From: Blastomonas sp. SL216
GTDB taxonomy: Bacteria > Pseudomonadota > Alphaproteobacteria > Sphingomonadales > Sphingomonadaceae
NCBI GenBank assembly: GCA_026625625.1
Contig: CP113055.1
Coordinates: 126,501 to 190,500, forward strand
Length of the DNA: 64,000 bases
Direction: 5' to 3'
Shown: positions 9,928 to 18,971 of the stretch, one piece after another
Numbering within the stretch: the stretch's first letter is position 1
How the letters are laid out: each line of letters starts with the position of its first letter
Translations under genes and position numbers: made by a program
Notes under the pieces: generated by a model
The model's database searches: none
The model's input: the letters and a program-made list of their open reading frames with translations, nothing else
What the model was told of the DNA's origin: nothing

Positions 9928-10542
9928 TCAGCGCGAATAGAATTCGACGACCAGATTGGGTTCCATCTTCACCGGATAGGGCACTTCGTCCAGCGTCGGA
10001 ATGCGGGTGAAGGTGACCTTGTCGGTGCCGTCGGGCGCGACATAATCGGGGATGTCACGCTCGGCCAGGCCCTGTGCTTCGATGACCAGCGCCATTTCCT
10101 GCGCCTTCTTGCCCAGCGACACGACGTCGCCCGGCTTCACCTTGCGCGATGCGATGTTGCACTTCACGCCGTTGACGCGGATGTGGCCGTGGCTGACGAT
10201 CTGGCGAGCCGAGAAGATGGTCGGCGCGAACTTGGCGCGGTACACGACCATGTCGAGGCGCTGTTCCAGCAGACCGATCAGGTTCTGGCTGGTATCGCCC
10301 TTCATACGGCTGGCTTCGGTGTAGTTCTTCTTGAACTGCTTTTCGGTGATTTCACCGTAATAGCCCTTGAGCTTCTGCTTGGCGCGCAGCTGCAGACCGA
10401 AGTCCGAAACCTTGCCCTTGCGACGCTGGCCATGCTGGCCGGGACCATATTCGCGCTTGTTGACGGGCGACTTGGGGCGACCCCAAATGTTCTCGCCCAT
10501 GCGGCGATCAAGCTTGTACTTTGCACTGTTGCGTTTGGACAC
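9928..10542 (-). CDS. rpsD: 30S ribosomal protein S4
   Basis: This 204-residue S4 protein binds 16S rRNA and nucleates assembly of the small subunit. The N-terminal '[20 protein letters not shown]' is typical of alphaproteobacterial S4, and the S4 RNA-binding fold follows ('[14 protein letters not shown]' and '[10 protein letters not shown]'). The start is a GTG at 10542: the nearest ATG (10549) is out of frame, and a GGAG lies about ten bases upstream of the GTG. The gene is monocistronic, ending at a strong bidirectional terminator, and is away from the main ribosomal protein operons, as usual in this group. Confidence 0.98.
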   Translation of the reverse strand: MSKRNSAKYKLDRRMGENIWGRPKSPVNKREYGPGQHGQRRKGKVSDFGLQLRAKQKLKGYYGEITEKQFKKNYTEASRMKGDTSQNLIGLLEQRLDMVVYRAKFAPTIFSARQIVSHGHIRVNGVKCNIASRKVKPGDVVSLGKKAQEMALVIEAQGLAERDIPDYVAPDGTDKVTFTRIPTLDEVPYPVKMEPNLVVEFYSR

Positions 10543-10768
10543 GGGTCATTCTCCAATTTGCTGCCTGTTGAAAGGCAAGGCCGCTGCCCTGTGCGGCGGC
10601 CTTCAAGTCCCGGATTCGCGCCATGGTGCCGGGATATGCCCCATGCGGCCGCTGCTTCACCGGGGTGCAGGGCCAATTGCGAAGCGCGGCCTATGGCGAA
10701 GAGGCACGCGAGAGTCAAGGCCGTGCGGCTGGCTCGACAGGCGCTGCAGGCCCGGCTATCCGTGGCCC

Positions 10769-11080
10769 ATGTCAGACACGATCAAATCGCCCGAAGACTG
10801 CATGAGCATGATCGACGTGCGCGCAGGCGTTGATGCGCTCGACCGAGAGCTGGTCGAACTGCTCGCCACGCGCTTCGGCTATATGCGCGCCGCCGCCCGG
10901 ATCAAGCCCGAGCGGGGCATGGTTCGTGACGAGGCGCGCAAGGCGCAAGTCATCGCCCAGGCCAAGGCAGCAGCATTCGAACTGGGCGTGCCCGTGGGGC
11001 TGGTGGCGGACTTCTGGGAGCGGCTGGTCGAAGCCTCTATCGCCTATGAAGGTGAACATTGGGAATTGCTGCGGCGCTAG
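10769..11080 (+). CDS. Chorismate mutase, AroQ type
   Basis: The 103-residue all-helical protein matches the type II chorismate mutase domain: 'RAGVDALDRELVELLATRF' (helix 1) with downstream basic residues 'AARIK', then 'VRDEARKAQVI'. Chorismate mutase makes prephenate for phenylalanine and tyrosine synthesis. Stand-alone short AroQ proteins grade into isochorismate-pyruvate lyases (PchB), and sequence alone does not fully separate them; no siderophore genes are nearby, so chorismate mutase is preferred. The ATG at 10769 fits the domain start. The gene lies on the plus strand between two minus-strand genes and is probably transcribed alone. Confidence 0.85.
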   Translation: MSDTIKSPEDCMSMIDVRAGVDALDRELVELLATRFGYMRAAARIKPERGMVRDEARKAQVIAQAKAAAFELGVPVGLVADFWERLVEASIAYEGEHWELLRR

Positions 11081-11106
11081 GCCCGGTCCGACCAGGCCTG
11101 GCCTGA

Positions 11107-11859
11107 TCAGCTCACCGGCTTGCGGGGCGGTTTGCCGAGCGTGCTCAGCACGCCGCGAAAGGTGCGGACCTCGTTGCTGTTCCATTGCGGCTTGGTGACG
11201 AGGTTGCGCAAGGTCCGGCGGCTGACCGCAGCCCGGCTTTCGGGGAAGAAATAGTTCTTCTCCTCCAGCATGCCGCACAGCTGATCGTACATGCCGTCAA
11301 GCTCTTCCATCGGCGCGGGCGGGTCGAGATCGACCTGGGGCGGGGAGGCAAGACCCTGGCCGCCGGTCTTGGACCATTCATAGGCGACCAGGATTACGGC
11401 CTGGGCGAGGTTCAATGATCCGAATTCGGGATTGATCGGCACGGTCAGGATATCGTGCGCAATCGCGACATCATCGGTTTCCAGCCCCGAGCGTTCGGGA
11501 CCGAACAGGATCGCGCTGCGCCCCGGCGCGGCCACCATCGCGCGCGCTGCCGCCTCGGGGGTGACGACGGGCTTGGTGACACCGCGCTTGCGCACGGTGG
11601 TGGCATAGACGTGATGGCAATCGGCGACGGCCTCTGCGACGCTCTCGAACACCTGCGCGCGTTCCAGCACCAGATCCGCGCCCGAGGCCGCGGGCCCTGC
11701 GGACGGATTGGGCCAGCCATCGCGCGGCGCGACCAGGCGCATGTCGGTCAGGCCGAAATTCAGCATCGCCCGCGCCGCCTTGCCGATATTCTCGCCAAGC
11801 TGCGGTCGGACCAGGATGAATACAGGCGGCGGAATCACTCCCTCAGGCACCGCCGACAT
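11107..11859 (-). CDS. trmJ: tRNA (cytidine/uridine-2'-O-)-methyltransferase TrmJ-like (SpoU family)
   Basis: This 250-residue SPOUT methyltransferase has '[22 protein letters not shown]' near the N-terminus (motif 1), '[15 protein letters not shown]' (motif 2) and '[14 protein letters not shown]' (motif 3), the three SpoU motifs that build the trefoil-knot SAM site. The C-terminal extension is the one seen in TrmJ, which 2'-O-methylates position 32 of tRNA. The gene overlaps the 3' end of nrdR by 17 bases in another frame, so it is cotranscribed with it. Confidence 0.88.
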   Translation of the reverse strand: MSAVPEGVIPPPVFILVRPQLGENIGKAARAMLNFGLTDMRLVAPRDGWPNPSAGPAASGADLVLERAQVFESVAEAVADCHHVYATTVRKRGVTKPVVTPEAAARAMVAAPGRSAILFGPERSGLETDDVAIAHDILTVPINPEFGSLNLAQAVILVAYEWSKTGGQGLASPPQVDLDPPAPMEELDGMYDQLCGMLEEKNYFFPESRAAVSRRTLRNLVTKPQWNSNEVRTFRGVLSTLGKPPRKPVS

Positions 11860-12304
11860 CCTTCACGGTGCTGGCGAATTCCTCGAAATCCTTGGCCTCG
11901 CTGAAATCGCGATAGACCGATGCGAAGCGGATATAGGCGACCGAATCGAGCATGCGCAGGCCGTCCATCACCATCCCGCCGATCTCGCGCGAATGGACCT
12001 CGTTCTCGCCCGAGGTTTCGATCTGGCGCTGGATGCCGGAGACGAGCTGGTCGATCCGTTCCTGATCGATCCCGCGCTTGCGGCAGGCGACCGCGACCGA
12101 TTTCTCGATCTTGGCGCGGTTGAAGGGTTCGCGGCGGTTCTCGCTCTTCACCACCATGATGTCGCGCAACTGGATGCGCTCGAACGTGGTGAAGCGCGCG
12201 CCGCAGCTTTCGCACTGGCGCCGCCTGCGGATGGCCGCCCCGTCTTCGGTGGGGCGGCTATCCTTGACCTGGCTGTTTTCGTGCGCGCAAAACGGGCATC
12301 TCAT
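11843..12304 (-). CDS. nrdR: Transcriptional repressor NrdR
   Basis: This is the 153-residue ATP-cone regulator of ribonucleotide reductase genes. The N-terminal zinc ribbon has Cys3-x2-Cys6 and Cys31-x2-Cys34 ('RCPFCAHE' and '[13 protein letters not shown]'), and the ATP-cone follows ('[20 protein letters not shown]'). Length and motifs are standard. It is downstream of the small membrane protein gene and glyA on the same strand, a common glyA-nrdR order, and its end overlaps trmJ. Confidence 0.97.
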   Translation of the reverse strand: MRCPFCAHENSQVKDSRPTEDGAAIRRRRQCESCGARFTTFERIQLRDIMVVKSENRREPFNRAKIEKSVAVACRKRGIDQERIDQLVSGIQRQIETSGENEVHSREIGGMVMDGLRMLDSVAYIRFASVYRDFSEAKDFEEFASTVKDVGGA

Positions 12305-12320
12305 CGTTCAGCAGACGCCT

Positions 12321-12545
12321 TCAGGGACGCAGCCGCTTGTAGAGCATGAAGCCCGCGCCGGCGAGCAGGCCGATCGGCCAGCTCACCACCGGCAGCACCG
12401 CCCCTGCGACCGCGCCGATCGCGCCGGCGGTCAGCACCGGCTTGGTCGAAGGGTGCGCCATGCCCTGCTTGGCCATGCCGACGATTTCCTCGCGGGCATC
12501 GGCGATCAGGTCGCCACCATTGTTCGGATCGTCAGGGTTCTGCAT
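12321..12545 (-). CDS. Small membrane protein of unknown function
   Basis: The 74-residue protein has an acidic, Asn/Asp-rich N-terminus and two closely spaced hydrophobic stretches ('LTAGAIGAVAGAVLPVVSW' and 'IGLLAGAGFMLYKRL'), suggesting a helical hairpin in the inner membrane with a basic C-terminus. No known family was recognised. It sits 3 bases downstream of glyA and 16 bases upstream of nrdR, so it is part of that operon. Confidence 0.75.
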   Translation of the reverse strand: MQNPDDPNNGGDLIADAREEIVGMAKQGMAHPSTKPVLTAGAIGAVAGAVLPVVSWPIGLLAGAGFMLYKRLRP

Positions 12546-12548
12546 GGT

Positions 12549-13859
12549 TCAAAGCTCCGGATAGATCGGGAAGCGGTCGCACAGGGCTTCGACGCGCAGA
12601 CGCACGGCAGCCTCGACCTCGGGATCGCCATGTTCGCCCTTGGCACGCAGGCCATCGAGCACATCGGCAATCATGTCGCCGATTTCGCGGAACTCGGCGA
12701 CGCCGAAGCCGCGGGTTGTGCCGGCGGGCGAGCCGACGCGGATGCCGCTGGTCTTGGTCGGCGGCAGCGGATCGAAGGGGATGCCGTTCTTGTTGCAGGT
12801 GATGCCCGCACGCTCCAGCGCCTCGTCAGCGTCCTTGCCGGTCACGCCCAGCGGCCGCAGGTCGACCAGGGCGAGGTGCGTGTCGGTGCCGCCTGCGACC
12901 AGATCGGCGCCGCGCTCCTTGAGGCGGCTGGCCAGGGCCTTGGCATTGTCGATCACAGCACGCGAATAGCTCTTGAACTCGGGCGTCAGCGCCTCGCCGA
13001 ACGCCACCGCCTTGGCCGCGATCACGTGCATCAGCGGGCCGCCCTGCATGCCGGGGAACACGGCGGAGTTGAACTTCTTAGCCAGCGCCTCGTCATCGGT
13101 CAGGATCATGCCGCCGCGCGGACCGCGCAGCGTCTTGTGCGTGGTGGTGGTGGCGACATGCGCGTGCGGGAAGGGCGAGGGGTGGACGCCGGCGGCGACC
13201 AGGCCTGCGAAATGCGCCATGTCGACATGCAGATAGGCGCCGACCTCATCGGCGATCTCGCGGAACTTGGCGAAATCGATATGGCGCGGATAGGCCGAGC
13301 CGCCCGCGAAGATGAGCTTGGGCTTGTGCTCCAGCGCCAGACGGCGGACCTCGTCATAGTCGATCAGGTGCGTGTCGGGGGTCACACCATATTGAATCGC
13401 GTTGAACCACTTACCCGACATCGCAGCGCGCGCGCCGTGCGTCAGGTGACCGCCCGCGTCGAGCGACATGCCCAGGATGGTATCGCCGGGCTTGATCAGC
13501 GCCAGCAGCACCGCGCCATTGGCCTGCGCGCCCGAATGCGGCTGCACATTGGCAAAGCCCACGCCGAAAAGCTTGCACGCGCGCTCGATCGCCAGGCTCT
13601 CGACCTCGTCCGAGGGGGCGCAACCCTGATAATAGCGCTTGCCGGGATAGCCTTCGGCATATTTGTTGGTGAAGACCGAACCCTGCGCCTCGAGCACCGC
13701 CTTGGAGACGATGTTCTCTGAAGCGATCAGCTCAATCTGCTTCTTTTCGCGGCGGACTTCCTTGGCGATCGCTGCGGCGATTGCAGGATCGGTCACGGCC
13801 AGACCTTCGCTGAAAAAGCCGGAGGATCGGATTTCGGTGAGCGCGGGATTGGTCGACAT
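12549..13859 (-). CDS. glyA: Serine hydroxymethyltransferase
   Basis: This 436-residue PLP enzyme converts serine and tetrahydrofolate to glycine and 5,10-methylene-tetrahydrofolate. The sequence carries '[20 protein letters not shown]' near the N-terminus and '[18 protein letters not shown]'-like PLP-lysine context ('[20 protein letters not shown]'). The ATG at 13859 gives the usual 'MSTNP' start; another in-frame ATG lies 12 bases upstream. It follows rpiB by 35 bases, a rpiB-glyA-nrdR arrangement common in alphaproteobacteria. Confidence 0.97.
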   Translation of the reverse strand: MSTNPALTEIRSSGFFSEGLAVTDPAIAAAIAKEVRREKKQIELIASENIVSKAVLEAQGSVFTNKYAEGYPGKRYYQGCAPSDEVESLAIERACKLFGVGFANVQPHSGAQANGAVLLALIKPGDTILGMSLDAGGHLTHGARAAMSGKWFNAIQYGVTPDTHLIDYDEVRRLALEHKPKLIFAGGSAYPRHIDFAKFREIADEVGAYLHVDMAHFAGLVAAGVHPSPFPHAHVATTTTHKTLRGPRGGMILTDDEALAKKFNSAVFPGMQGGPLMHVIAAKAVAFGEALTPEFKSYSRAVIDNAKALASRLKERGADLVAGGTDTHLALVDLRPLGVTGKDADEALERAGITCNKNGIPFDPLPPTKTSGIRVGSPAGTTRGFGVAEFREIGDMIADVLDGLRAKGEHGDPEVEAAVRLRVEALCDRFPIYPEL

Positions 13860-13894
13860 GTCAGGCTCCATCGGGGAAGGTGAAAGGGGTTGTA

Positions 13895-14341
13895 TCAGGC
13901 CGGGGTCAGCTTGGCCACGCGGCGTTCGTGGCGGCCGCCTTCGAACGGGGTGGCGAGGAAGGTGGCAAGGCAGTCCTTGGCGGTATCGATTCCGATCAGC
14001 CGCGCACCCATGGCGATGACGTTCGCGTTGTTGTGCTGGCGCGACAGGGCGGCGGAAAGATGATCGGACACCAAAGCGCAGCGGCAGCCGGGATTGCGGT
14101 TGACGGCGATCGATATGCCGATGCCCGATCCGCACAGGGCCACGCCGAATGCGGCTGCTCCGCCGGCGACATGATCGGCCAGCTTGAAGCCGTAATCGGG
14201 ATAGTCGACGCTGTCGGCACTGTCCGGGCCAAGATCGGTGACGGCATGGCCCTGCTCGCGCAGCCAGGCGGCCAGTTCTGCCTTCAGGCCGACCGCTGCA
14301 TGGTCGGATGCCAGCGCGATGGTGACGGGGGACGAGGTCAT
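13895..14341 (-). CDS. rpiB: Ribose-5-phosphate isomerase B
   Basis: The 148-residue RpiB/LacAB-family sugar-phosphate isomerase interconverts ribose-5-phosphate and ribulose-5-phosphate. Key signs are '[16 protein letters not shown]' at the N-terminus (aspartate and histidine of the active site), '[10 protein letters not shown]' and '[17 protein letters not shown]' with the catalytic cysteine in a GCGSG-like loop, then '[22 protein letters not shown]'. It is the first gene of the rpiB-glyA group. Confidence 0.94.
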   Translation of the reverse strand: MTSSPVTIALASDHAAVGLKAELAAWLREQGHAVTDLGPDSADSVDYPDYGFKLADHVAGGAAAFGVALCGSGIGISIAVNRNPGCRCALVSDHLSAALSRQHNNANVIAMGARLIGIDTAKDCLATFLATPFEGGRHERRVAKLTPA

Positions 14342-14467
14342 GATCAGCGATCCGGGTCAGTTCATGGGCCGCGGGCGATTCCCCGCTTCGCGCGCTATCT
14401 AGGCGACCGCGCCGCGCGATGCCACCAGTGATTGTGGTCCGATGGCAGTTTTGTGACTTGGGGTCCC

Positions 14468-14601
14468 TTCTCCCCTCCCGCCTGCGGGAGGGGTGGCCGG
14501 AGCGCAGCGAAGGACGGGGTGGGGCTGGCTATCCGTGAAGCTTCGACCCCACCCCGGTCCGGCAAGCCGGACCTGCCCCTCCCGCGAGCGGGAGGGGAGA
14601 A
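14468..14601. repeat. Nested inverted-repeat element (CCTCCC family)
   Basis: The outer arms TTCTCCCCTCCCGC (14468-14481) and GCGGGAGGGGAGAA (14588-14601) are perfect inverted repeats. Each arm also folds on itself, and a second inner pair (GACGGGGTGGGG with CCCCACCCCGGTC) lies between. It fills most of the gap between the rpiB start and the S41 protease stop. Confidence 0.85.
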
Positions 14602-14605
14602 ATGA

Positions 14606-16072
14606 TCAAAACAGCCCGGGCACCTCGCGCTGGGCAGGGCTGGGGGCATCGGGCACCAGCAGCTCGCGGTCACTGGCGATCATGCCGCGCTGCGACTGGC
14701 CCGCGATATTGCCCGATGGCCCGCTCAACGCGATCGCGGTGCAGCTGCGCCCGGCGAGGAAATCGAGCGCGGTCCGGATCGAGCTTTCCTGCGGATCCCC
14801 CAGCGGACGGGTCAGGTCATCCGGCGCCTGGCAGGTCACGTCGAGCGTGCTCGCCAGGCCGTTGAAATATTCGCCCTGGCTGCGTGAGTTGACCGAGCTG
14901 AACGCGACCACGCGCACCCGGTCGTCGCAGGCGCTGCGATCGAGCGCGATCTGGCCGACAGGCTTGCCGAAGGTGTTCGCTCCGATCAGCGCCAGATTGC
15001 GGCCGAGATAGGGGGCCATGGAGTTGATGACCAGTTCGCTGGCCGAGGCGGTGGCTCCGGTGCCGATAAAGGCGATCTTGACCGGGCTCACCGATTCCGC
15101 GCGCGGGGCGAAGAACACATTCTCGTTGCGCGAGGATTTGGACGCGCGGAAGCGGATGCCCGAGAACAGGTCGGCGCCCGTCCGGTTGCCGCCGAGCAGA
15201 TCGCCCATGAGCTCTGCCGTGGAAACCAGCCCCCCGCCATTATAGCGGAAATCGATGATGAATTCGGTCACCCCGGCGGCGCGGAAGCTGGCAAAGGCGC
15301 TGCGCAGCGGAGCATCGGCCGACGAGATGAAGGTGCGCAGGTTGATATAGCCGATCTGGCGGCTGCCATCCTGGATGATCCGTGAGCCATAGCGGCTCGA
15401 CACGGCGGGAAGATCGAACACCGCCTTGGTCACGGTGACTTCGCGCGATGTGCCGCCGCGCGAGACGCGCAGCACGCGGGTCAGCCCGGCGGTATTCGGG
15501 CCGAGCGCGCTGGTGATCCCGGCAGATCCTTCGGCCGCGATGATGTCGCTGACATTGCGCAAGGTTGCGCTGCTCGTCCCGATGGCAGTGATCTCGTCGC
15601 CGCGATCGATTCCGGCGGCCAGGCCGGGCGCGCCTTCAAAGGCCTCGCTGATCAGCACCCGGCGCGCGGGCGTATCGATCGACAGACGAATGCCGATGCC
15701 AGCGCTTTCGCCGCTGGCGAGAAACGCATTTTCCTCTGCGATCGAGGTGATGAAGGTGAAGAACCGGTCCTTGCCCTGCTGCCGCGCGGTGGCGGTCAGC
15801 GCGTCGATATAGCCTTGAACCGTGGTGAAGCTGGCCGGGTTGGCGCTGGTCACCAGCAGTTCGGGGAAGAGATACCATTCGTCGAGCACATCGCGGGCAA
15901 AGGCCTGGCGGGCGGACAGCGAGCAGGTCGGGCTGGGCGTCGGGGCAGGCGCGGGTGCCGGGGCCGTTGCGACCGGGGTCGGCGTCGGGCTGGCGGCACT
16001 GCCGCCGCCGCCTCCGCCACAACCGGTGAGAAGCAAAGCGGAACTGGCCATGAGGCCGACAAGATAGCGCAT
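14606..16072 (-). CDS. S41 family peptidase, lipoprotein
   Basis: The protein of about 488 residues starts with a classic lipoprotein signal ('MRYLVGLMASSALLLTGC') followed by a Gly-rich and then Pro/Thr/Ala-rich linker. The ATG at 16072 is chosen because it opens the signal peptide directly; two ATGs at 16114 and 16111 would lengthen the n-region. A PDZ-like domain follows, then the S41 core: 'FRYNGGGLVSTAELMGDLL', the catalytic serine in 'GATASASELVINSM' and the lysine in 'NTFGKPVGQIAL'. This is a C-terminal-processing-protease relative exposed in the periplasm. The substrate is unknown. Confidence 0.9.
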   Translation of the reverse strand: MRYLVGLMASSALLLTGCGGGGGGSAASPTPTPVATAPAPAPAPTPSPTCSLSARQAFARDVLDEWYLFPELLVTSANPASFTTVQGYIDALTATARQQGKDRFFTFITSIAEENAFLASGESAGIGIRLSIDTPARRVLISEAFEGAPGLAAGIDRGDEITAIGTSSATLRNVSDIIAAEGSAGITSALGPNTAGLTRVLRVSRGGTSREVTVTKAVFDLPAVSSRYGSRIIQDGSRQIGYINLRTFISSADAPLRSAFASFRAAGVTEFIIDFRYNGGGLVSTAELMGDLLGGNRTGADLFSGIRFRASKSSRNENVFFAPRAESVSPVKIAFIGTGATASASELVINSMAPYLGRNLALIGANTFGKPVGQIALDRSACDDRVRVVAFSSVNSRSQGEYFNGLASTLDVTCQAPDDLTRPLGDPQESSIRTALDFLAGRSCTAIALSGPSGNIAGQSQRGMIASDRELLVPDAPSPAQREVPGLF

Positions 16073-16130
16073 GAAGCCTTGAAATCCGGAAGCGGTCGAA
16101 CGGAACCGCATCATAAGCAGGCCGGTCGGT

Positions 16131-16688
16131 TCAGGCGACAGGTTTTTGCGACGTCCGCGCCTGCAACGCGATGTTTTCGGTGCGGATGCGCACGAACAGG
16201 ATCCCTGCGTTGAGCACCGTCCACAGCATGGCGATGCGAAAATGCCCGAAGATCAGCGGGATGGTGAGGATTTCCAGGCTTACCACCCAGTAATTGGGAT
16301 GGCGCACCAGCCGGTACGGGCCGCCGCTGATCCGCGGAAAATCGGGCGAGGAAATGATCCGTGTCGTCCAATATGGCCCCAATGTCGCCAGCACCCACAA
16401 CCGCGCCGCCTGCAGCAGCGCAAAGGCGATCAGCAGCGGCCACAGCATCGGCGCATCGGGCGCGGTGCTGAACCACAAGGCGGCAAGGAACCCGGCATGG
16501 ATCGCGACCATCAGCGGATAATGTTCGCGGCCATATTCCGCCGCGCCGCGTGCGAGCAGTGCCCTGGTGTTCTTCTGCGCATAGACCAGCTCCAGCAGCC
16601 GCTGCGCGGTCAGAAACGCCAGCACCGCCCAGGCGGCGGGCCAGGCAGGGGCCCAGATGAACTGACCGAGCGCTGCGTCCTGCATCAT
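16131..16688 (-). CDS. Isoprenylcysteine carboxyl methyltransferase-family membrane O-methyltransferase
   Basis: This is a 185-residue integral membrane protein with about five hydrophobic segments. The C-terminal region 'GGPYRLVRHPNYWVVSLEIL' is the signature of the ICMT/phospholipid methyltransferase family, which binds SAM at the membrane. Its ATG overlaps the stop of the type III polyketide synthase gene (ATGA), so the two are translationally coupled. In Bacillus BpsA-BpsB and Streptomyces SrsA-SrsB, the same gene pair makes and O-methylates long-chain alkylpyrones or alkylresorcinols. That role is inferred here from the pairing. Confidence 0.88.
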   Translation of the reverse strand: MMQDAALGQFIWAPAWPAAWAVLAFLTAQRLLELVYAQKNTRALLARGAAEYGREHYPLMVAIHAGFLAALWFSTAPDAPMLWPLLIAFALLQAARLWVLATLGPYWTTRIISSPDFPRISGGPYRLVRHPNYWVVSLEILTIPLIFGHFRIAMLWTVLNAGILFVRIRTENIALQARTSQKPVA

Positions 16689-17722
16689 CGGTGGATTATC
16701 CCCATCGCGCCGGTAAAGCCGGGCCCCAGGGCGGTCATCAGCAGCGGCCCGGTCTCGCCCTGCGCCAGGATGCGCTTCAGCACGAAATGTACGGTGGGCG
16801 ACGACATGTTGCCGTGATCGGCCAGCACCGCGCGGGTTGCCGCTAGCCCAGCGGGCAGGTGCGGAAAACATTCTTCCAGCGCATCGATCACCTTGCGTCC
16901 GCCCGGGTGGCAGGCCGGTTCTGACAGCGCCGCCTTGTCCAGCCCTTCGCGGGCCAGAAAGCCTTCCACCACCGGCGCGAAATGATCGCGCACAAAGCCC
17001 GGCAGATCGCGCGAGAGGATCAGGCCCAGGCCCAGTTCGTCGACATCCCAGCCCATCATCGCCCGGCTTTCCGGCCAGGTATGCTGCGCAAAATGGCCGA
17101 GCGCGGGACCGTCACCGTGTGCCGAAAGCACCACCGCGCTCGCCCCATCGGCAAACAGGGTGGAGGCGATGATCCCCTTTTTCGTCAGATCGCCGAAGCG
17201 GAAGGCGAGCGAGCATAGCTCGAGCGTCAGCAGCAGCACGCGGCGCGCAGGATCGGCGCGTACCAGGTCGCCCGCCACCTGCAGCCCCAGCACACCGCCA
17301 GCACAGCCATAGCCGAACAGCGGCACCGTCAGCACATCGGCGCGCAGCCCCATGGGTTTCAGCATCTGGCTGGGAATCGATGGCGTGGCGATGCCGGTGG
17401 ACGATACGCAGACAATCGCGTCGATCTGCCCCGGCTCCAGCCCCGCCTGGTCAAGCGCATCGCGCGCCGCCTGCTCGAGCAGCCTTTGCCCTTCGGCCAG
17501 ATAGACCGCATTGCGTTGCGGGAAATCGGCGCGGCCCAGATAGAATTCGGGCGGCTGCGCGATCGCGCGGCTGTCGACGCCGGTACTGTCATAGATCGCG
17601 GCGATTCGCGGGCTCAGCCCCTTTTCGGTCGCCTGGGCCACGAAATCGCGGACCTGCGGCTGGCTGATCTGATGGTCTGGAACGACGGTGGCGATGGACT
17701 GGATGCGGGGAAGCATTGGCAT
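16685..17722 (-). CDS. Type III polyketide synthase (chalcone/stilbene synthase family)
   Basis: The 345-residue thiolase-fold enzyme has a complete triad: Cys140 in 'FGYGCAGGVLG', His272 in 'EPACHPGG' and Asn305 in 'DHGNMSSPTV'. It should condense a fatty acyl starter with malonyl-CoA to give alkylpyrones or alkylresorcinols, membrane-associated phenolic lipids in other bacteria. The ATG at 17722 gives a normal N-terminus. The downstream ICMT-like methyltransferase overlaps by 4 bases, as in the bpsAB and srsAB systems. No hydroxylase follows. Which product is made cannot be told from the sequence. Confidence 0.92.
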   Translation of the reverse strand: MPMLPRIQSIATVVPDHQISQPQVRDFVAQATEKGLSPRIAAIYDSTGVDSRAIAQPPEFYLGRADFPQRNAVYLAEGQRLLEQAARDALDQAGLEPGQIDAIVCVSSTGIATPSIPSQMLKPMGLRADVLTVPLFGYGCAGGVLGLQVAGDLVRADPARRVLLLTLELCSLAFRFGDLTKKGIIASTLFADGASAVVLSAHGDGPALGHFAQHTWPESRAMMGWDVDELGLGLILSRDLPGFVRDHFAPVVEGFLAREGLDKAALSEPACHPGGRKVIDALEECFPHLPAGLAATRAVLADHGNMSSPTVHFVLKRILAQGETGPLLMTALGPGFTGAMGIIHR

Positions 17723-17910
17723 AAGGTGGTCACAGTGCGCGGCGGTTGGCAAGCGATTCTGCCGCGCGCGGAATCGCGCTTGGCAGGCCGGGGGCAAATC
17801 TGCTTAAGCGGGGCCAAGCAAATGTTGCGTGAAGGGTGAGCGCGGGCGTCTTGCAGCCCGGCATCGCCCGGTCCACATCCGCAGCCGCACATCAGGAAAG
17901 CCGTTTCACA

Positions 17911-18876
17911 ATGACTGACACCATCAAGACCCGCATGCTGATCCTGGGCTCCGGCCCCGCCGGCCTTTCCGCTGCCATTTACGGCGCGCGCGCCGGCCTC
18001 AAGCCCATCGTGGTGCAGGGTCTGCAGCCCGGTGGCCAGCTGACCATCACCACCGATGTCGAGAATTACCCCGGCTTCCGCGACGTGGTGCAGGGCCCGT
18101 GGCTGATGCAGGAAATGCAGGCCCAGGCCGAGCATGTCGGCACCACGATGATCTATGACACCATCGTCTCGGTCGACCTGTCGCGCCGCCCGTTCCGCCT
18201 GACCGGCGACGGCGGTACGGTGTACGAAGCGGAGACTTTGGTGATCGCCACCGGTGCGCAGGCCAAGTGGCTCGGCGTTCCCGGAGAACAGGAACTGGGC
18301 GGCAAGGGTGTTTCGGCCTGTGCGACCTGCGACGGGTTCTTCTATCGCGGCAAGAAGGTCGCGGTGATCGGCGGCGGCAATACTGCGGTCGAAGAGGCGC
18401 TCTACCTCACCAACCATTCGGACAATGTGACGCTGATCCACCGCCGCGATTCGCTGCGTGCGGAAAAGATCCTGCAGGAACGGCTGTTCGCCAACCCCAA
18501 GATCAATGTGCTGTGGAACAAGGGCGTTGAACGCTTTGTCGGCGGCGGCGAGCCGCATGGCCTTGTCGGCATTGACCTGAAGGACACGGTGACGGGCGAA
18601 AGCTCGCACCTTGCGGTCGACGGCGGCTTCGTCGCCATCGGCCACGCGCCCGCGACCGAATTGTTCAAGGGCCACCTGCCGCTCGACCGTGATGGCTATA
18701 TCGAGGTGAAGCCCGGCACGCCATACACCAGCATCCCCGGCGTGTTCGCCTGCGGCGACGTGATGGACAAGGTCTACCGCCAGGCGGTGACGGCCGCAGG
18801 CACCGGCTGCATGGCCGCGCTGGATGTCGAGCGGTTCCTGGCGGAGGCGGATTTCGAGGCGATTGCGGCGGAGTGA
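17911..18876 (+). CDS. trxB: Thioredoxin-disulfide reductase
   Basis: The 321-residue FAD/NADPH enzyme reduces thioredoxin. The FAD-binding 'ILGSGPAGLSAAIYGARAG' is near the N-terminus, the redox pair Cys137-Ala-Thr-Cys140 follows, then the NADPH motif 'VIGGGNTAVEEALYL' and the C-terminal FAD motif 'GVFACGDVMD'. The ATG at 17911 matches the normal N-terminus. It is divergent from the polyketide synthase gene and ends before a perfect hairpin. Confidence 0.97.
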   Translation: MTDTIKTRMLILGSGPAGLSAAIYGARAGLKPIVVQGLQPGGQLTITTDVENYPGFRDVVQGPWLMQEMQAQAEHVGTTMIYDTIVSVDLSRRPFRLTGDGGTVYEAETLVIATGAQAKWLGVPGEQELGGKGVSACATCDGFFYRGKKVAVIGGGNTAVEEALYLTNHSDNVTLIHRRDSLRAEKILQERLFANPKINVLWNKGVERFVGGGEPHGLVGIDLKDTVTGESSHLAVDGGFVAIGHAPATELFKGHLPLDRDGYIEVKPGTPYTSIPGVFACGDVMDKVYRQAVTAAGTGCMAALDVERFLAEADFEAIAAE

Positions 18877-18924
18877 TCGCGCGGCAAGCGGCTCTTATTG
18901 GGAGGCTTGGCAAGTCAGTGGAAT

Positions 18925-18953
18925 GACCGGCAGCGAGTGGTTAGCTGCCGGTC
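18925..18953. terminator. Hairpin between trxB and convergent gene
   Basis: GACCGGCAGC and GCTGCCGGTC form a perfect 10-bp stem around a 9-base loop. There is no T-run, so its role as terminator for the convergent genes is plausible but unproven. Confidence 0.45.
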
Positions 18954-18971
18954 TGCAATCGTGCTCGTGCG

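Noticed and set aside
10769-11080. Isochorismate-pyruvate lyase (PchB) for the small AroQ gene
   Set aside because: No salicylate or siderophore genes nearby, so chorismate mutase is the simpler call.
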